A stretch of DNA of 64,000 nucleotides from DAMBHY01 sp032068765 (GTDB taxonomy: Bacteria > Bacteroidota > Bacteroidia > Bacteroidales > Dysgonomonadaceae). Location of the stretch: contig DAMBHY010000001.1 of NCBI GenBank assembly GCA_032068765.1, forward strand, positions 1 to 64,000. The letters are read 5' to 3'. The notes under the pieces were generated by a model. The model was given only the letters and a program-made list of their open reading frames with translations. It was not told the DNA's origin and made no database searches. The position numbers were made by a program, and so were the translations under genes. Positions 8,458-17,663 of this stretch are shown here, in pieces; the first letter of the stretch is position 1; the number at the start of each line of letters is the position of its first letter.

Positions 8458-9125
8458 GCTACTGTTGCTACAAATTCTTTCAAATAGAAAGGTTCGAAAT
8501 AGGCAGTATCCACAAAATCATTATTCTCAAACTTCTCCTGAGCTAATTTTGTCATGAAGGCTGCCAGTGGATGAATATCCTCAATAAAATGTGCACGGGG
8601 ACTATTTATAACATTTCGACATTTTTCTGCACCGTTACCCACAAAGTAAATATCATGATGCTGGAGTAACTCTTGATAGCTGTTTTCATCAATAATTTCA
8701 GCAGATGTAGGCCTAATTTCTTCTAATGAACTGTTGTATACAGAGGCGTAAACTTCCATTCTACGCGCATCAATCATAGGGCAGATGTATGCATCCTGAG
8801 GTATTTGGTTTTGCATCATAGATGCGAGTAAGCTCAAGGTAGGTATTGCAATGATAGGTGTATCCAAACCGTAACTCAACCCTTTTGCTTCCGAAACGCC
8901 GATACGCAATCCGGTGTAAGAACCAGGACCAATACTCACCGCAACAGCGTCATTGTGGATTCCCTTTTCACGGACGTATTGCATAATTTCTTCCACATAC
9001 ATGCCCAAAAGCTTTGCATGAGACTGACCCTCAAAAGATTCTTTATTGATTACTATTTTACCATCCACACTCAACGCGCAAGAACACACGTGCGTAGAAG
9101 TTTCAATCTGTATAAATGTACTCAT
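8439..9125 (-). CDS. tsaB: tRNA t6A biosynthesis protein TsaB
   Basis: 228 residues from MSTFIQIETS; ten more upstream residues are open but are not family-like. TsaB is the inactive ASKHA-fold partner of TsaD, needed to put threonylcarbamoyl on A37 of ANN-decoding tRNAs. The start carries IQIETSTHVCSCAL, followed by the conserved SIGPGSYTGLRIGVSEAKGL (about 83-102) and PMIDARRMEVYASVY. Its 3' end is convergent with the lipoprotein gene and shares the hairpin. Confidence 0.93.
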   Translation of the reverse strand: MSTFIQIETSTHVCSCALSVDGKIVINKESFEGQSHAKLLGMYVEEIMQYVREKGIHNDAVAVSIGPGSYTGLRIGVSEAKGLSYGLDTPIIAIPTLSLLASMMQNQIPQDAYICPMIDARRMEVYASVYNSSLEEIRPTSAEIIDENSYQELLQHHDIYFVGNGAEKCRNVINSPRAHFIEDIHPLAAFMTKLAQEKFENNDFVDTAYFEPFYLKEFVATVAKNKVL

Positions 9126-9175
9126 TTTTAAATCCTGTATTATTTGTGAATGCAAGTTACAAAAAATGCATAAAA

Positions 9176-9207
9176 AAAACTGCCTTATCGACTGATAAAG
9201 CAGTTTT
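9176..9207 (-). terminator. intrinsic terminator of the RRM protein gene
   Basis: Near-perfect stem of about 14 bp (AAAACTGC... with ...GCAGTTTT) followed by T runs on both strands. It separates the RRM gene from tsaB downstream. Confidence 0.75.
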
Positions 9208-9227
9208 TCGTATTGTCTGACGAGTGA

Positions 9228-9560
9228 TTAATATCTTCTTTTGAATTCGCCCCCTCCGCGATTGTTGTCACGTTGTCCGTAACCACCACGGTTGTTGTTT
9301 CGTGGACGATCACTTCCTTCAGGACGTGGGCGTGCTTCAGAAACAGAAATAGTACGTCCATCATACTCAGCACCATTTAATTCTTCAATAGCGCGTTTTG
9401 CACTTTCACCATCCATTTCTACGAAACCGTATCCTTTGGAACGACGAGTTTCTCTGTCTGTAATGATTTTAGCGGATGTGATTTCTCCGTACTCTTCAAA
9501 TAATTCTCTTAAATCGGCATCACTAATTTGATAGCTTAAGCCAGCAACGAAAATGTTCAT
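9228..9560 (-). CDS. RRM-type RNA-binding protein
   Basis: 110 residues: one RNA recognition motif (1-80) and a Gly/Arg/Asn-rich tail. RNP2 is IFVAGL (3-8) and RNP1 KGYGFVEM (about 42-49), with aromatic residues at the RNA-stacking positions. Such small RRM proteins are abundant in Bacteroidetes, where they act as global RNA binders or chaperones. Own promoter (9687-9715) and a leader of about 120 bases with an internal direct repeat, suggesting post-transcriptional control. Start is firm: MNIFVAGL is the domain start. Confidence 0.95.
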   Translation of the reverse strand: MNIFVAGLSYQISDADLRELFEEYGEITSAKIITDRETRRSKGYGFVEMDGESAKRAIEELNGAEYDGRTISVSEARPRPEGSDRPRNNNRGGYGQRDNNRGGGEFKRRY

Positions 9561-9627
9561 GTAATAATAAAAAAATAAAAAAAATTTAATTTGTGCAGAA
9601 ATATACTGTAAAAGATGGGTTAACTAA

Positions 9628-9668
9628 TAACTTACTGTTGTGAGAAGGAATTTGAAAACTTACTGTTA
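9628..9668 (-). repeat. direct repeat in the RRM gene leader
   Basis: The 11-base plus-strand sequence AACTTACTGTT occurs twice about 28 bases apart within the predicted 5' UTR of the RRM gene. Possible binding site for the RRM protein itself (inference). Confidence 0.5.
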
Positions 9669-9686
9669 TAAAATACTTTTGCGTCA

Positions 9687-9715
9687 CAAATATAGGTATA
9701 TTTTATTTATTCCAA
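9687..9715 (-). promoter_or_regulatory. promoter of the RRM protein gene
   Basis: TATATTTG -7 box (9687-9694) with TTG (9713-9715) 18 bases upstream on the minus strand. Confidence 0.6.
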
Positions 9716-9767
9716 GCTAAATGTGGAATTTATTTTCTAATAATATGTATTTTTCTACACATGGGGT

Positions 9768-9801
9768 AAAAAAAAGAGCAAAATAGTGAAATTTTGCTCT
9801 T
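9768..9801 (-). terminator. intrinsic terminator of the dcp gene
   Basis: AAGAGCAAAAT (9774-9784) pairs with ATTTTGCTCTT (9791-9801); the minus strand continues into eight T. Confidence 0.85.
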
Positions 9802-9825
9802 ATTATATAAAGTTATGGTGAATTT

Positions 9826-11919
9826 TTATTTCGCTCCGTTGCGTTTCAAAAGTGCATCAATTGATGGATCTTGTCCACGGAAATTTCTGTAGAGAACATC
9901 AGGGTCTTGAGAGTTTCCTTTTTCCAGGATATTGCGGCGGAATAAATCGGCTGTCTTTTTGTCGAAGATACCGTTTTTCTGAAATACTGAAAATGCATCT
10001 GCATCCAACACTTCTGCCCACTTGTAACTATAATATCCTGCAGCATATCCTCCTGAGAAGATGTGTCCGAAAGAGGTAGACATACTTGCTTCGGGTAGAA
10101 CTGGCAAAAGATTGACAGGCAGCATAGCTTTCTGTTCGAATGCTCTTACATCACCACTGAAAGGTGCATCAATAGTATGCCATGCCATATCTAATAATCC
10201 GAATGATAACTGACGAAGACAACCGTATCCAACATTGTAATTGGCTGCATCTACAATCTTTTGAATTAATTGCTGAGGCATTTTTTCACCCGTCTGGTAG
10301 TGAGCTGCAAATTTGTCAAGGAATTCTTTTTGTGTCAACCAGTTTTCCATTATTTGTGAAGGAAGTTCCACAAAGTCGCGGTATACATTGGTTCCACTCA
10401 ATGTTTCGTAAGTGTTTTTTGACAACATACCATGCAAAGCATGACCAAATTCATGAAGGAATGTTTCTACTTCATCAAAAGTAAGCAATGCGGGTTTTGA
10501 ATCAGTTGGGCGAGTAAAGTTCATTACCAAAGACACGTGAGGACGGCTGTCTCTTCCATCTTTCACCCATTGACCTTTATATTCTGTCATCCATGCACCT
10601 GAGCGTTTTCCATCACGTGGGTGAAAGTCGGTGTAAAGCACAGCAAGAAAATTACCTTTTTCGTCAAACACATCAAATGCGTCTACTTCGGGGTGATAAA
10701 CAGGAATATTTGTATTTTTTACAAATTTCAATCCATACAAATCAGTTGCCAAATTGAATACACCTTTCTTTACACGTTCCAGCTCAAAATAAGGACGTGT
10801 CATTTCGTCATTCAAATCAAAGCGTTGGTCCTTCAGTTTTTCTGAATAATAGCTCCAGTCCCAAGGTTGAATATCCATGGATTTACCTTCCATCTTTTCA
10901 GCAAAAGCTTTTACGTCTTTCACTTCGCGTTGCGCTATGGGTTGATAAGCAGCAGAAAGTTTATTCAAAAGGTCGTAAACATTCTTCTGATTCTTAGCCA
11001 TTCTGTCTTTCAACACATAGTCTGCAAAAGTAGGTTTACCCATAAGCTTCGCCAGTTCCAAACGAAGGTTTACAATCTTCTTTACATTTTCCTGATTGTC
11101 AAACTCACCACCCATTACATTCTTTGTATTGTTGGCTGTATAAAGTTTCTGGCGCAAGTCGCGGTTAGAAGAATATTTCATGAAACCAATGTAGCTTGGG
11201 GCTGACAGGTCAAACATCCAGCCTTCTTTGCCTTTTGCTTTTGCCTTAGCTTTTGCAGCTTCAACCACAGATTCGGGAAGTCCTGCCAAATCAGCTTTAT
11301 CTGTTAAAAGCATTTCGTATTGATTGGTTTCTTTCAGACTGTTTTGTCCGAATGCCAAAGAAGCTAATCCTAGTTCGGTAGAAAGTTTGCGGTATTTTTC
11401 CTTATCAGCTGGCGAAAGAGTCGCTCCACTGTCTTCAAAACCTTCATAATATTTTTCAACCAAACGAATCTGTTCAGCATTCAAACCACCTTTCAGACGG
11501 TTGTCATAAACAGCTTTCACGCGTTTGAAAAGCTTTTCGTTCAGATTGATATTATTGGAGTGATCTGATAGTATGGGACTCATGCGTTGAGAAATTTCCA
11601 TCATTTCGTCGTTGCTTTCAGCACTCAACAAGTTGAAAAATACGCTGCTCACACGGTTCAGCATCTGACCTGAATATTCCATTGCTAGAATAGTATTTTT
11701 GAAATCAGGTTTTGCAGTACTGTTAGCAATTGCGTTAATCTCCTTTTCGTGAATTTTAATTGCTTCTTTAAAAGCTGGTTCAAAATGCTCCGTTTTTATT
11801 TTATCAAAAGGAGGCGTTTGATGAGGAGTTGTATACGGCGTAAAAAAAGGGTTTTCCTGAGAAAAACCTGAAATCGTAAGAGTTGTCATAAGACTAAAGA
11901 TTAGTAAGATTCGTTTCAT
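9826..11919 (-). CDS. dcp: M3 family dipeptidyl carboxypeptidase
   Basis: 697 residues, normal for Dcp. A signal peptide (residues 1-20, ending SGFSQ) sends it to the periplasm. The zinc site HEFGH (His489, Glu490, His493) is followed by the M3A pattern GTNVYRDFVELPSQIMENW, containing the third ligand Glu. The enzyme removes dipeptides from peptide C-termini. Single-gene transcript: -7 box TATATTTG at 11945-11952 and a strong terminator. Confidence 0.95.
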   Translation of the reverse strand: MKRILLIFSLMTTLTISGFSQENPFFTPYTTPHQTPPFDKIKTEHFEPAFKEAIKIHEKEINAIANSTAKPDFKNTILAMEYSGQMLNRVSSVFFNLLSAESNDEMMEISQRMSPILSDHSNNINLNEKLFKRVKAVYDNRLKGGLNAEQIRLVEKYYEGFEDSGATLSPADKEKYRKLSTELGLASLAFGQNSLKETNQYEMLLTDKADLAGLPESVVEAAKAKAKAKGKEGWMFDLSAPSYIGFMKYSSNRDLRQKLYTANNTKNVMGGEFDNQENVKKIVNLRLELAKLMGKPTFADYVLKDRMAKNQKNVYDLLNKLSAAYQPIAQREVKDVKAFAEKMEGKSMDIQPWDWSYYSEKLKDQRFDLNDEMTRPYFELERVKKGVFNLATDLYGLKFVKNTNIPVYHPEVDAFDVFDEKGNFLAVLYTDFHPRDGKRSGAWMTEYKGQWVKDGRDSRPHVSLVMNFTRPTDSKPALLTFDEVETFLHEFGHALHGMLSKNTYETLSGTNVYRDFVELPSQIMENWLTQKEFLDKFAAHYQTGEKMPQQLIQKIVDAANYNVGYGCLRQLSFGLLDMAWHTIDAPFSGDVRAFEQKAMLPVNLLPVLPEASMSTSFGHIFSGGYAAGYYSYKWAEVLDADAFSVFQKNGIFDKKTADLFRRNILEKGNSQDPDVLYRNFRGQDPSIDALLKRNGAK

Positions 11920-11944
11920 AATAATTTAGAATTTTTTAGGGTCA

Positions 11945-11952
11945 CAAATATA
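11945..11952 (-). promoter_or_regulatory. -7 box of dcp
   Basis: TATATTTG on the minus strand, 26 bases before the start codon. Confidence 0.45.
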
Positions 11953-12044
11953 GCAATAATTATCGGGAATATTAAAGGATTCACATATCCGAACGACTTA
12001 TCAGTAATTTGTAAACAACTTGATAAACTTTTGACACAATTGAT

Positions 12045-13475
12045 ATGTTTAACAAAGAAATAATAACCCTTATAAAGTACGTTCATAACATGATATCATC
12101 TGATTCTAAAACTAAGACTACAATGAAAAGAGCAAGTACAACTACCCGAAAAAGCAGTTCTAAAAAAAACTTCATTCTTGACACTAATGTGATTCTACAC
12201 GATTACAAGTGTCTCGACAATTTTGAAGAAAACGATATTTATATCCCTTTTATCGTACTAGAGGAATTGGACAAATTCAAAAAAGGAAACCAACAAATAA
12301 ATTATAACGCTCGTGCTTTTGTACGTGAGCTCGATTTGATAACCGATGACGACTTGTTTACAAAAGGCACAGAGCTTGGTGTAGGCAGAGGCAGATTATA
12401 CATTGTGAACTCCACCGAGCAAAACGAAATAACTGACGCTTTTCCAGAAAGAATTCCTGATAACAAAATATTGGCAACGTTGCTCACCATCTTGAAAAAA
12501 CATCCCGAAAACAAAGCCATTTTGGTATCAAAGGATATCAATCTCCGCATGAAAGCCCGGTCCCTGGGTTTGCTTGCTGAAGATTACATCAATGACAAAG
12601 TTACCAATATGGATATTTTTGATAAAGGTGAAGTCATTTACGAAAATATACCTGCGGACTTGGTAGACAAAATATACAGCCAAAATGGGGGCGTTGACTT
12701 TGAAGAATTTAATCTGCCGGAAAGCATTGAACCAAATGCATGTTTCATACTGAAAAGTGATAGAAACAGTGTGCTGGCAAGATATAATCCTTTTACACAA
12801 AAGATTAAAAAAATAGATAAGGAAGCAAACTTCGGAATTCAGCCGCGCAACGCCGAACAGGCTTTCGCCTTTGAAATTCTTAATGACCCAGATATAAAGC
12901 TTGCTGCCATCACAGGTAAGGCAGGAACGGGTAAAACTCTTATTGCACTGGCTTCGGCGCTTAAGCAAAATAAATCTTACAGTCAAATCTTGCTTGCCCG
13001 ACCTATCGTTTCGCTTTCCAACAAGGATTTAGGATATCTTCCGGGCGACGAAAAACAAAAAATCGCTCCATATATGCAACCACTTTTTGACAACCTGAAT
13101 GTGATTAAATCTCAATTGGGTACGAACAACAATGACTTACGCACAATTGATGAACTTCAAAAAAACAATCAATTGGAAATAGAGGCTTTGGCATATATCA
13201 GAGGTAGAAGTTTCTCCGAAACATTCTGCATCATTGACGAAGCGCAGAACCTTACTCCTCACGAAGTAAAAACCATCATCACTCGCGCAGGAGAGAATAC
13301 GAAAATGGTTTTCACCGGAGACTTACAACAAATCGACTCTCCTTATCTTGACAAGGAGTCAAATGGATTGGCTTATATGATAGATAAGATGAAAGGACAG
13401 CCATTGTTTGCACATGTCAACTTAGTCAAAGGTGAACGTAGTGAACTTTCGGAATTGGCAAGCAATTTACTATAA
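12045..13475 (+). CDS. phoH: PIN-PhoH fusion protein (PhoH2 type)
   Basis: 476 residues from the first Met; starts at 12090 or 12123 (MKRAST) are equally possible since the first 40 residues are low complexity. The PIN ribonuclease domain (about 42-185) opens with NFILDTNVILHDY and keeps the acidic residues. The PhoH ATPase (about 245-470) has Walker A GKAGTGKT (291-298) and Walker B CIIDEAQ (Asp398, Glu399). Fusions of this kind are described as RNA helicase/ribonucleases. Single gene with a clear terminator. Confidence 0.92.
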   Translation: MFNKEIITLIKYVHNMISSDSKTKTTMKRASTTTRKSSSKKNFILDTNVILHDYKCLDNFEENDIYIPFIVLEELDKFKKGNQQINYNARAFVRELDLITDDDLFTKGTELGVGRGRLYIVNSTEQNEITDAFPERIPDNKILATLLTILKKHPENKAILVSKDINLRMKARSLGLLAEDYINDKVTNMDIFDKGEVIYENIPADLVDKIYSQNGGVDFEEFNLPESIEPNACFILKSDRNSVLARYNPFTQKIKKIDKEANFGIQPRNAEQAFAFEILNDPDIKLAAITGKAGTGKTLIALASALKQNKSYSQILLARPIVSLSNKDLGYLPGDEKQKIAPYMQPLFDNLNVIKSQLGTNNNDLRTIDELQKNNQLEIEALAYIRGRSFSETFCIIDEAQNLTPHEVKTIITRAGENTKMVFTGDLQQIDSPYLDKESNGLAYMIDKMKGQPLFAHVNLVKGERSELSELASNLL

Positions 13476-13500
13476 TATAGGTATAAGATAGTGGCATAAA

Positions 13501-13530
13501 AATAGGCGCATTGATTTGCGCCTTTTTTTG
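13501..13530 (+). terminator. intrinsic terminator of phoH
   Basis: AGGCGCA (13504-13510) pairs with TGCGCCT (13517-13523), followed by a T run. Confidence 0.8.
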
Positions 13531-13843
13531 TTCTATGTCCCTAACCTATTTTGTTCAGTCTAATATTTTTTCTGGAATGCATCAACGCTATAGCTATTGA
13601 CAAATTGTGCGAGGTGATGTGTAAGGTGGACAATAAAAAAGACGAATTAAAAAATAAAAGATAAACTTCTCGATACATAAGATAAGGCTTGCAATAGTAA
13701 AAGATAGAGTTCTTAGCTATTATATTTGACCCTAAATATTTCCGCATAGTGCGCAGATATTCGCAGATTGTTTTTGAGATTTCCGAATATTAGCATATTA
13801 TCATATCCACCTCATCCACATGTTATCTTTTCTTTTTTTTCTA
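13531..13843. other. intergenic region without a recognised gene
   Basis: AT-rich DNA between the convergent phoH and C11 peptidase genes. No convincing ORF, RNA or repeat seen. Confidence 0.5.
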
Positions 13844-14992
13844 TTATTTCACCGTCTTAGCCCATTCTGTATGGTCGTGAGCCGCGTTTAGATAAGGAAG
13901 AGTAGTTTGATCTATATAAACATTCAGTCCCGAATGCTTATTAATGGCAATATCTATCAACAATCCCGTGGTTTGCTTGAAAATAACGCATTTGTTTAAC
14001 GCCTCATCTATCCTTTGATGATCATAACTATTTTTGGCCGATGCATACAGATAATCTCCTAAATCGAAAAATAAATGTGGTTCGCCGTTACGATCATAAT
14101 ATTGCAGTTGGTCAATCTGTGTCTGAGTAAGCGTAGGCAATAACTCCTTCGTAAGTGCTGCTAAGCCTTCTATCTCTTTTGTTTTCAACACACTGATTGT
14201 AGCAGAATGCCATTGTCCATTTTTAGAATTGAAATGTTGATAAAACGCATTTGCAAAACCGTTCAGGTTTGGTTCTGTTGCGTATAATCCTTTTAAATAG
14301 TTTTGGTATATGGGGAAAAATCCCGGACTTAGTATTTCTGCCGCAGAAACAATCATATATTCTGTTTTATTACGCAACGCGTACGCAGTTTCGGCACTTG
14401 ACATAAAACACATATCCATCGCCATAAACTTGAAAGTGTTATCTGGAATGGCAGATGAGAAATCTGCCAAGGTCATTTCGCGTCCCTGATCCACAAATAT
14501 AGAACGTACGTTGATTGCTGATGGAGGTTGCCAACCTAAAGGGTCAGAAAATGCTCCCTGAGGAAGCCATCCCGTAGCATGACTAAACAAAATCATCCCA
14601 TAACTTTCTGCCGGACAAATAGTCTTCATATCATTTATTACCTCACGCAACAATTCTGGAGATGCCATGTTGTCATTTGTATATGTTTTTATGACATCTG
14701 CGACAACTTTACCATTTTTCATCTTAGCCTGTAGAAGAACTGGAGAAGTACTTCTTTCAGTATCTGCAACAATTAACAGATTTCCATAGACTGGGTTCCA
14801 ACCGGCAAGCAGTGAATCTGTCTTTTGAGCAACTTCCCAGGATAAACTGTTATCGCCGGCAAAATATGCTAGTATCGTACGTGGATGAGGATTAATGGGA
14901 GGATTTTGAGGAATAGGAGACTTTCCACAACCACTAAGCCCTACTATCAGAAGTATAGCGTATAAAAAATAAACATTATATGATTTGATCAT
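13844..14992 (-). CDS. clostripain-type (C11) cysteine peptidase, lipoprotein
   Basis: 382 residues from MIKSYNVYFLYA. This start gives a signal peptide with lipobox LSGC (Cys22); the longer frame to 15109 would run through the promoter. Family C11 pair: His in LFSHATGW and Cys in MAMDMCFMSSAETAYALR. Clostripain relatives usually cleave after Arg or Lys, and Bacteroidales surface members process other secreted proteins. The family motif SHG reads SHA here, a mild departure. The target is unknown. Confidence 0.85.
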   Translation of the reverse strand: MIKSYNVYFLYAILLIVGLSGCGKSPIPQNPPINPHPRTILAYFAGDNSLSWEVAQKTDSLLAGWNPVYGNLLIVADTERSTSPVLLQAKMKNGKVVADVIKTYTNDNMASPELLREVINDMKTICPAESYGMILFSHATGWLPQGAFSDPLGWQPPSAINVRSIFVDQGREMTLADFSSAIPDNTFKFMAMDMCFMSSAETAYALRNKTEYMIVSAAEILSPGFFPIYQNYLKGLYATEPNLNGFANAFYQHFNSKNGQWHSATISVLKTKEIEGLAALTKELLPTLTQTQIDQLQYYDRNGEPHLFFDLGDYLYASAKNSYDHQRIDEALNKCVIFKQTTGLLIDIAINKHSGLNVYIDQTTLPYLNAAHDHTEWAKTVK

Positions 14993-15046
14993 CTTCTTAT
15001 TGGAGTTGTCTTTCAACAAAATCAGTATGTATTTTGTTCTATCAGA

Positions 15047-15054
15047 CAAAGATA
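15047..15054 (-). promoter_or_regulatory. -7 box of the C11 peptidase gene
   Basis: TATCTTTG on the minus strand; transcription would start near 15040, inside the longest open frame, which supports translation from 14992. Confidence 0.5.
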
Positions 15055-15136
15055 CTTTTATTGGTTTAATGAACGATATTGAATAATCATATTTGGGGAA
15101 ATTTATCAAATAAACAATCTGAATAACTTTACTTAG

Positions 15137-15144
15137 TAAATTTG
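15137..15144 (+). promoter_or_regulatory. -7 box of the 15181 gene
   Basis: TAAATTTG, 36 bases before the ATG. Confidence 0.45.
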
Positions 15145-15180
15145 CCGTGTAAGTAAAACTAAAACTTTATATATTGTCTT

Positions 15181-16224
15181 ATGAAAGAAAAAGCATTTAT
15201 TTTGTTGATATGCATATTGTGCATAAATTCTATTTCAGCTCAAATTCCTGTTACGCAACAGATTCCATCAAATCAATTTCCTATTCCTACTGATAATCAA
15301 ATACAAATTACACTGCAATTGCCTCCAAAAGGTGATGCCAAAACAGAAAGAAATTTCAAAATTGAACTTATTCCAGGCAAGAAAGAAATGGTAGACTGTA
15401 ACGTTCATGGATTTGATGGAAAATTTGAAGAAAAAGAATTGCAAGAATATGGATACAATTATTACGTTTTCGAATCGAAAGGTGAAATGTTCTCGACATT
15501 GATGAGTTGTCCCGACGAAACAAAGCACGAAGAATTTGTAACGGGAAAATCCATAACCATTGATTACAATAGTCAAATCCCTCTGATTATGTACATACCT
15601 AAAGGATTTGAAGTAAAATATAGAATATGGGAGGGAAATGATGTCGTTTTTGATATGGCAAAATTTGCAAAAAGCAACCATGAGTCTAATAATATGAGTT
15701 TGTACGATACTTGGGAATGGTTGAGTTCATTTGGAGGATATGCCGGAATGCCCATAAATATTGAAAAGCTGGGATTCAGTGACACTTACACATTTAAAGA
15801 AGATGGTACATATTCACATTCTAAAAACGGAAGAAAACTCCCCGAAGGGAAATTCAAAACCAGCAATGATGTTTCCATTTTTATTAAAGGCAAAATGCCA
15901 ATGATTCAATTTGACAATAGCAACAAAAAGATGTCATATTCCTTTAATGGTCCCGACACTCTTGTCTTGGCCGAAGAATGTTACGATTGCTACAAACATG
16001 TTTATGTACGTAAAAAATCTAATCCTGTTTCATTAAAAAGCGATAAAATTAAAGACTGTCCTGATATGATGATTCAAAATCTTATGCCTCAGGTCGTTGA
16101 TAAAAAAAGGAGACCAACTCCTACTTCATACTATATATACAAAGGTAAAAGACATGAAATTTCTGAATTTGACGAAGATTGGATTAAGAAGAATTGCAAT
16201 GTGAAAATTCAAAAAGTGTATTGA
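15181..16224 (+). CDS. hypothetical secreted protein
   Basis: 347 residues. Signal peptide 1-20 (ends SISAQ), so exported. The first half holds beta-rich sequence with VDCNVHGF and two spaced cysteines; the middle (about 190-270) has a lipocalin-like lilt (DTYTFKEDGTYSHSKNGRK, EGKFKTSND), and ECYDCYKHVYVRK follows near 262. The C-terminus resembles the ecotin family (RPTPTSYYIYKG; acidic and basic cluster), which together with the N-terminal LPPKGDAKTERNFKIELIPG suggests an ecotin-like serine protease inhibitor split by an insert. Treat that as tentative. Own promoter and terminator. Confidence 0.7.
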   Translation: MKEKAFILLICILCINSISAQIPVTQQIPSNQFPIPTDNQIQITLQLPPKGDAKTERNFKIELIPGKKEMVDCNVHGFDGKFEEKELQEYGYNYYVFESKGEMFSTLMSCPDETKHEEFVTGKSITIDYNSQIPLIMYIPKGFEVKYRIWEGNDVVFDMAKFAKSNHESNNMSLYDTWEWLSSFGGYAGMPINIEKLGFSDTYTFKEDGTYSHSKNGRKLPEGKFKTSNDVSIFIKGKMPMIQFDNSNKKMSYSFNGPDTLVLAEECYDCYKHVYVRKKSNPVSLKSDKIKDCPDMMIQNLMPQVVDKKRRPTPTSYYIYKGKRHEISEFDEDWIKKNCNVKIQKVY

Positions 16225-16270
16225 TATTCCAATTAAAGATTTACTGACAACAATTAGTTGTTGATAGTAC

Positions 16271-16305
16271 AAAAAGGACTAAGATTTAAATCTTGGTCCT
16301 TTTTC
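16271..16305 (+). terminator. intrinsic terminator after the 15181 gene
   Basis: A stem of about 16 bp with one G-U pair (16271-16287 with 16288-16303) ending in T on either strand. Confidence 0.8.
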
Positions 16306-16344
16306 TATTTTGTATTATAGGTTACTCTAAGCAATTAGCATTAA

Positions 16345-16384
16345 AAAAGAGAAAGTGTCGTATCTCATTAAAATTACGACACTT
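16345..16384 (-). terminator. terminator left behind by a lost minus-strand gene
   Basis: AAGTGTCGTA (16353-16362) pairs with TACGACACTT (16375-16384); the minus strand continues CTCTTTTTT. It lies just downstream of the peptidase tail at 16436. Confidence 0.65.
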
Positions 16385-16435
16385 ATATTATTCGCTTTTA
16401 GGATAAAAAATCTATTTCAGAGTACTAAAGTCTTT

Positions 16436-16513
16436 CTAGTAAGTTTGTTGATTACCAATCACAAGATGAAGCATTTCGTGCAATAATGTATGTTGGTAAA
16501 ACATTTCTTAATC
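16436..16513 (-). pseudogene. tail of a zinc-metallopeptidase-like gene
   Basis: On the minus strand the last 25 codons before a TAG (16436-16438) read EMFYQHTLLHEMLHLVIGN and a few more residues. HEMLH is a good HExxH zinc motif. An in-frame TAA stands directly before this stretch, with only seven plausible residues beyond it. Together with the downstream terminator it looks like the 3' end of a gene whose remainder was deleted. Family not identified. Confidence 0.5.
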
Positions 16514-16801
16514 CATAAGCAACACGCTATCCAAACTCAAAGAGAAATTAACAGCGTTGGAACAAAACATAGTAATGAGGTTGCCAGCACCGCATGGGTG
16601 TATTATGACCTCTTGCCTGTACTGATACATCAATTAGCAGTGAGTAGCCAGGTAGATGAAAAGAAATTCGCTCAATCTATCTATTACTATGTAAGACGAA
16701 GTGATAAACAACAGCAAAGTCTGCAACATTTCTTTTCCTATCTGAAAGAACAAGGCTTCCATTTGCATAGCTTAAAAAAACAAGATTCTTTTCTTGCTTA
16801 A
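16490..16801 (+). pseudogene. unknown ORF fragment, probably a truncated gene
   Basis: 103 residues open from 16490, overlapping the minus-strand peptidase tail for about 20 bases, so its first residues cannot be original. From about residue 10 it looks like real protein (EVASTAWVYYDLLPVLIHQL, then a helical C-terminus). It ends 11 bases before the glycosyltransferase pseudogene, so the two may once have shared a polysaccharide locus. I do not recognise the family. Confidence 0.45.
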
Positions 16802-16812
16802 TAAATAGTCAT

Positions 16813-17433
16813 ATGATACATCCCATAAAAGTATATTGTCCCAACTTGGCTAATCGGTCAGAAAGACGTAGACACATTGAGTGCGAATTCAAAAACAAAT
16901 CTGAATTTGCCTTGACAATTGTTTCAGCAATAGAGGATAGAGTAAATGGTGCAAATGGCTTGGCTTGTACCAAACATTTATTCATATCCTTAACACAGAA
17001 ATGAAAAACCCCAATCCAAATGATTTTTTTATTTTTGCTGAAGACGACCACAAATTTCTTTCATCCTATTCAACAGAATACTTATTCCACAGCATAAATG
17101 TTGCAAATCAATTGGAAGCTCATTTGCTGGTATGCGGTCCAACTTTTTTCCATATCCCAATTTAGTGTACACCAGACTTGTTCTGGGTAAAGGTTTTTAA
17201 TGGAACTCAGTTTACCATAATTTTTCACCGTATATTTAAACTATATCAAGCCATAATCGAAGATGAAAGAAGAATCCTAGATGTTAGCCTCTCTGAAAAT
17301 ATGTAATAAAACATTCACAATGTATCCTCCAATTTCAGCCCAAAAGGATTTTGGATACTCTGATGCAACTCCTGAGCTCTATGAGTCATCAGGTGAATAT
17401 ATGATGAGACTTTCAGGTAGTAGGACACCTTAA
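16813..17433 (+). pseudogene. family 25 glycosyltransferase (LPS biosynthesis type), frameshifted
   Basis: Starts MIHPIKVYCPNLANRSERRR, the usual opening of family 25 glycosyltransferases; the frame moves near 16975 to give FFIFAEDDHKF (the DxD-like EDDH site), moves again near 17165 to FWVKVFNGTQFTIIF, and after a TAA near 17303 the motif MYPPISAQKDFGYSD continues one frame away. At least three lesions are needed to restore about 205 residues. Such enzymes transfer galactose or similar sugars to outer core or O-antigen. Clearly dead; no intact polysaccharide genes adjoin it. Confidence 0.8.
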
Positions 17434-17663
17434 AATTCGTTCACATGACGTGTCAATTTTATGTAGCATTCCGGCTACAAAGTTCAACATAAAAAAACTG
17501 AAAGAGAAAGAATTGTGCAAGTCAATAAGGTAGTCATAATCCCGTCACTGCTACATTTTGGGGCATCGTCTTTTTTGTGTAGCACCATGCATAGCAGAAA
17601 ATGACCGAGTGTTGACTATCAAAACATAGGGTTGTGCCGTCAAACGATAAGGCTATATACAAA

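Noticed and set aside
12528..12986. 152-residue minus-strand ORF
   Set aside because: Shadow of phoH, whose codon pattern and motifs are clear on the plus strand.
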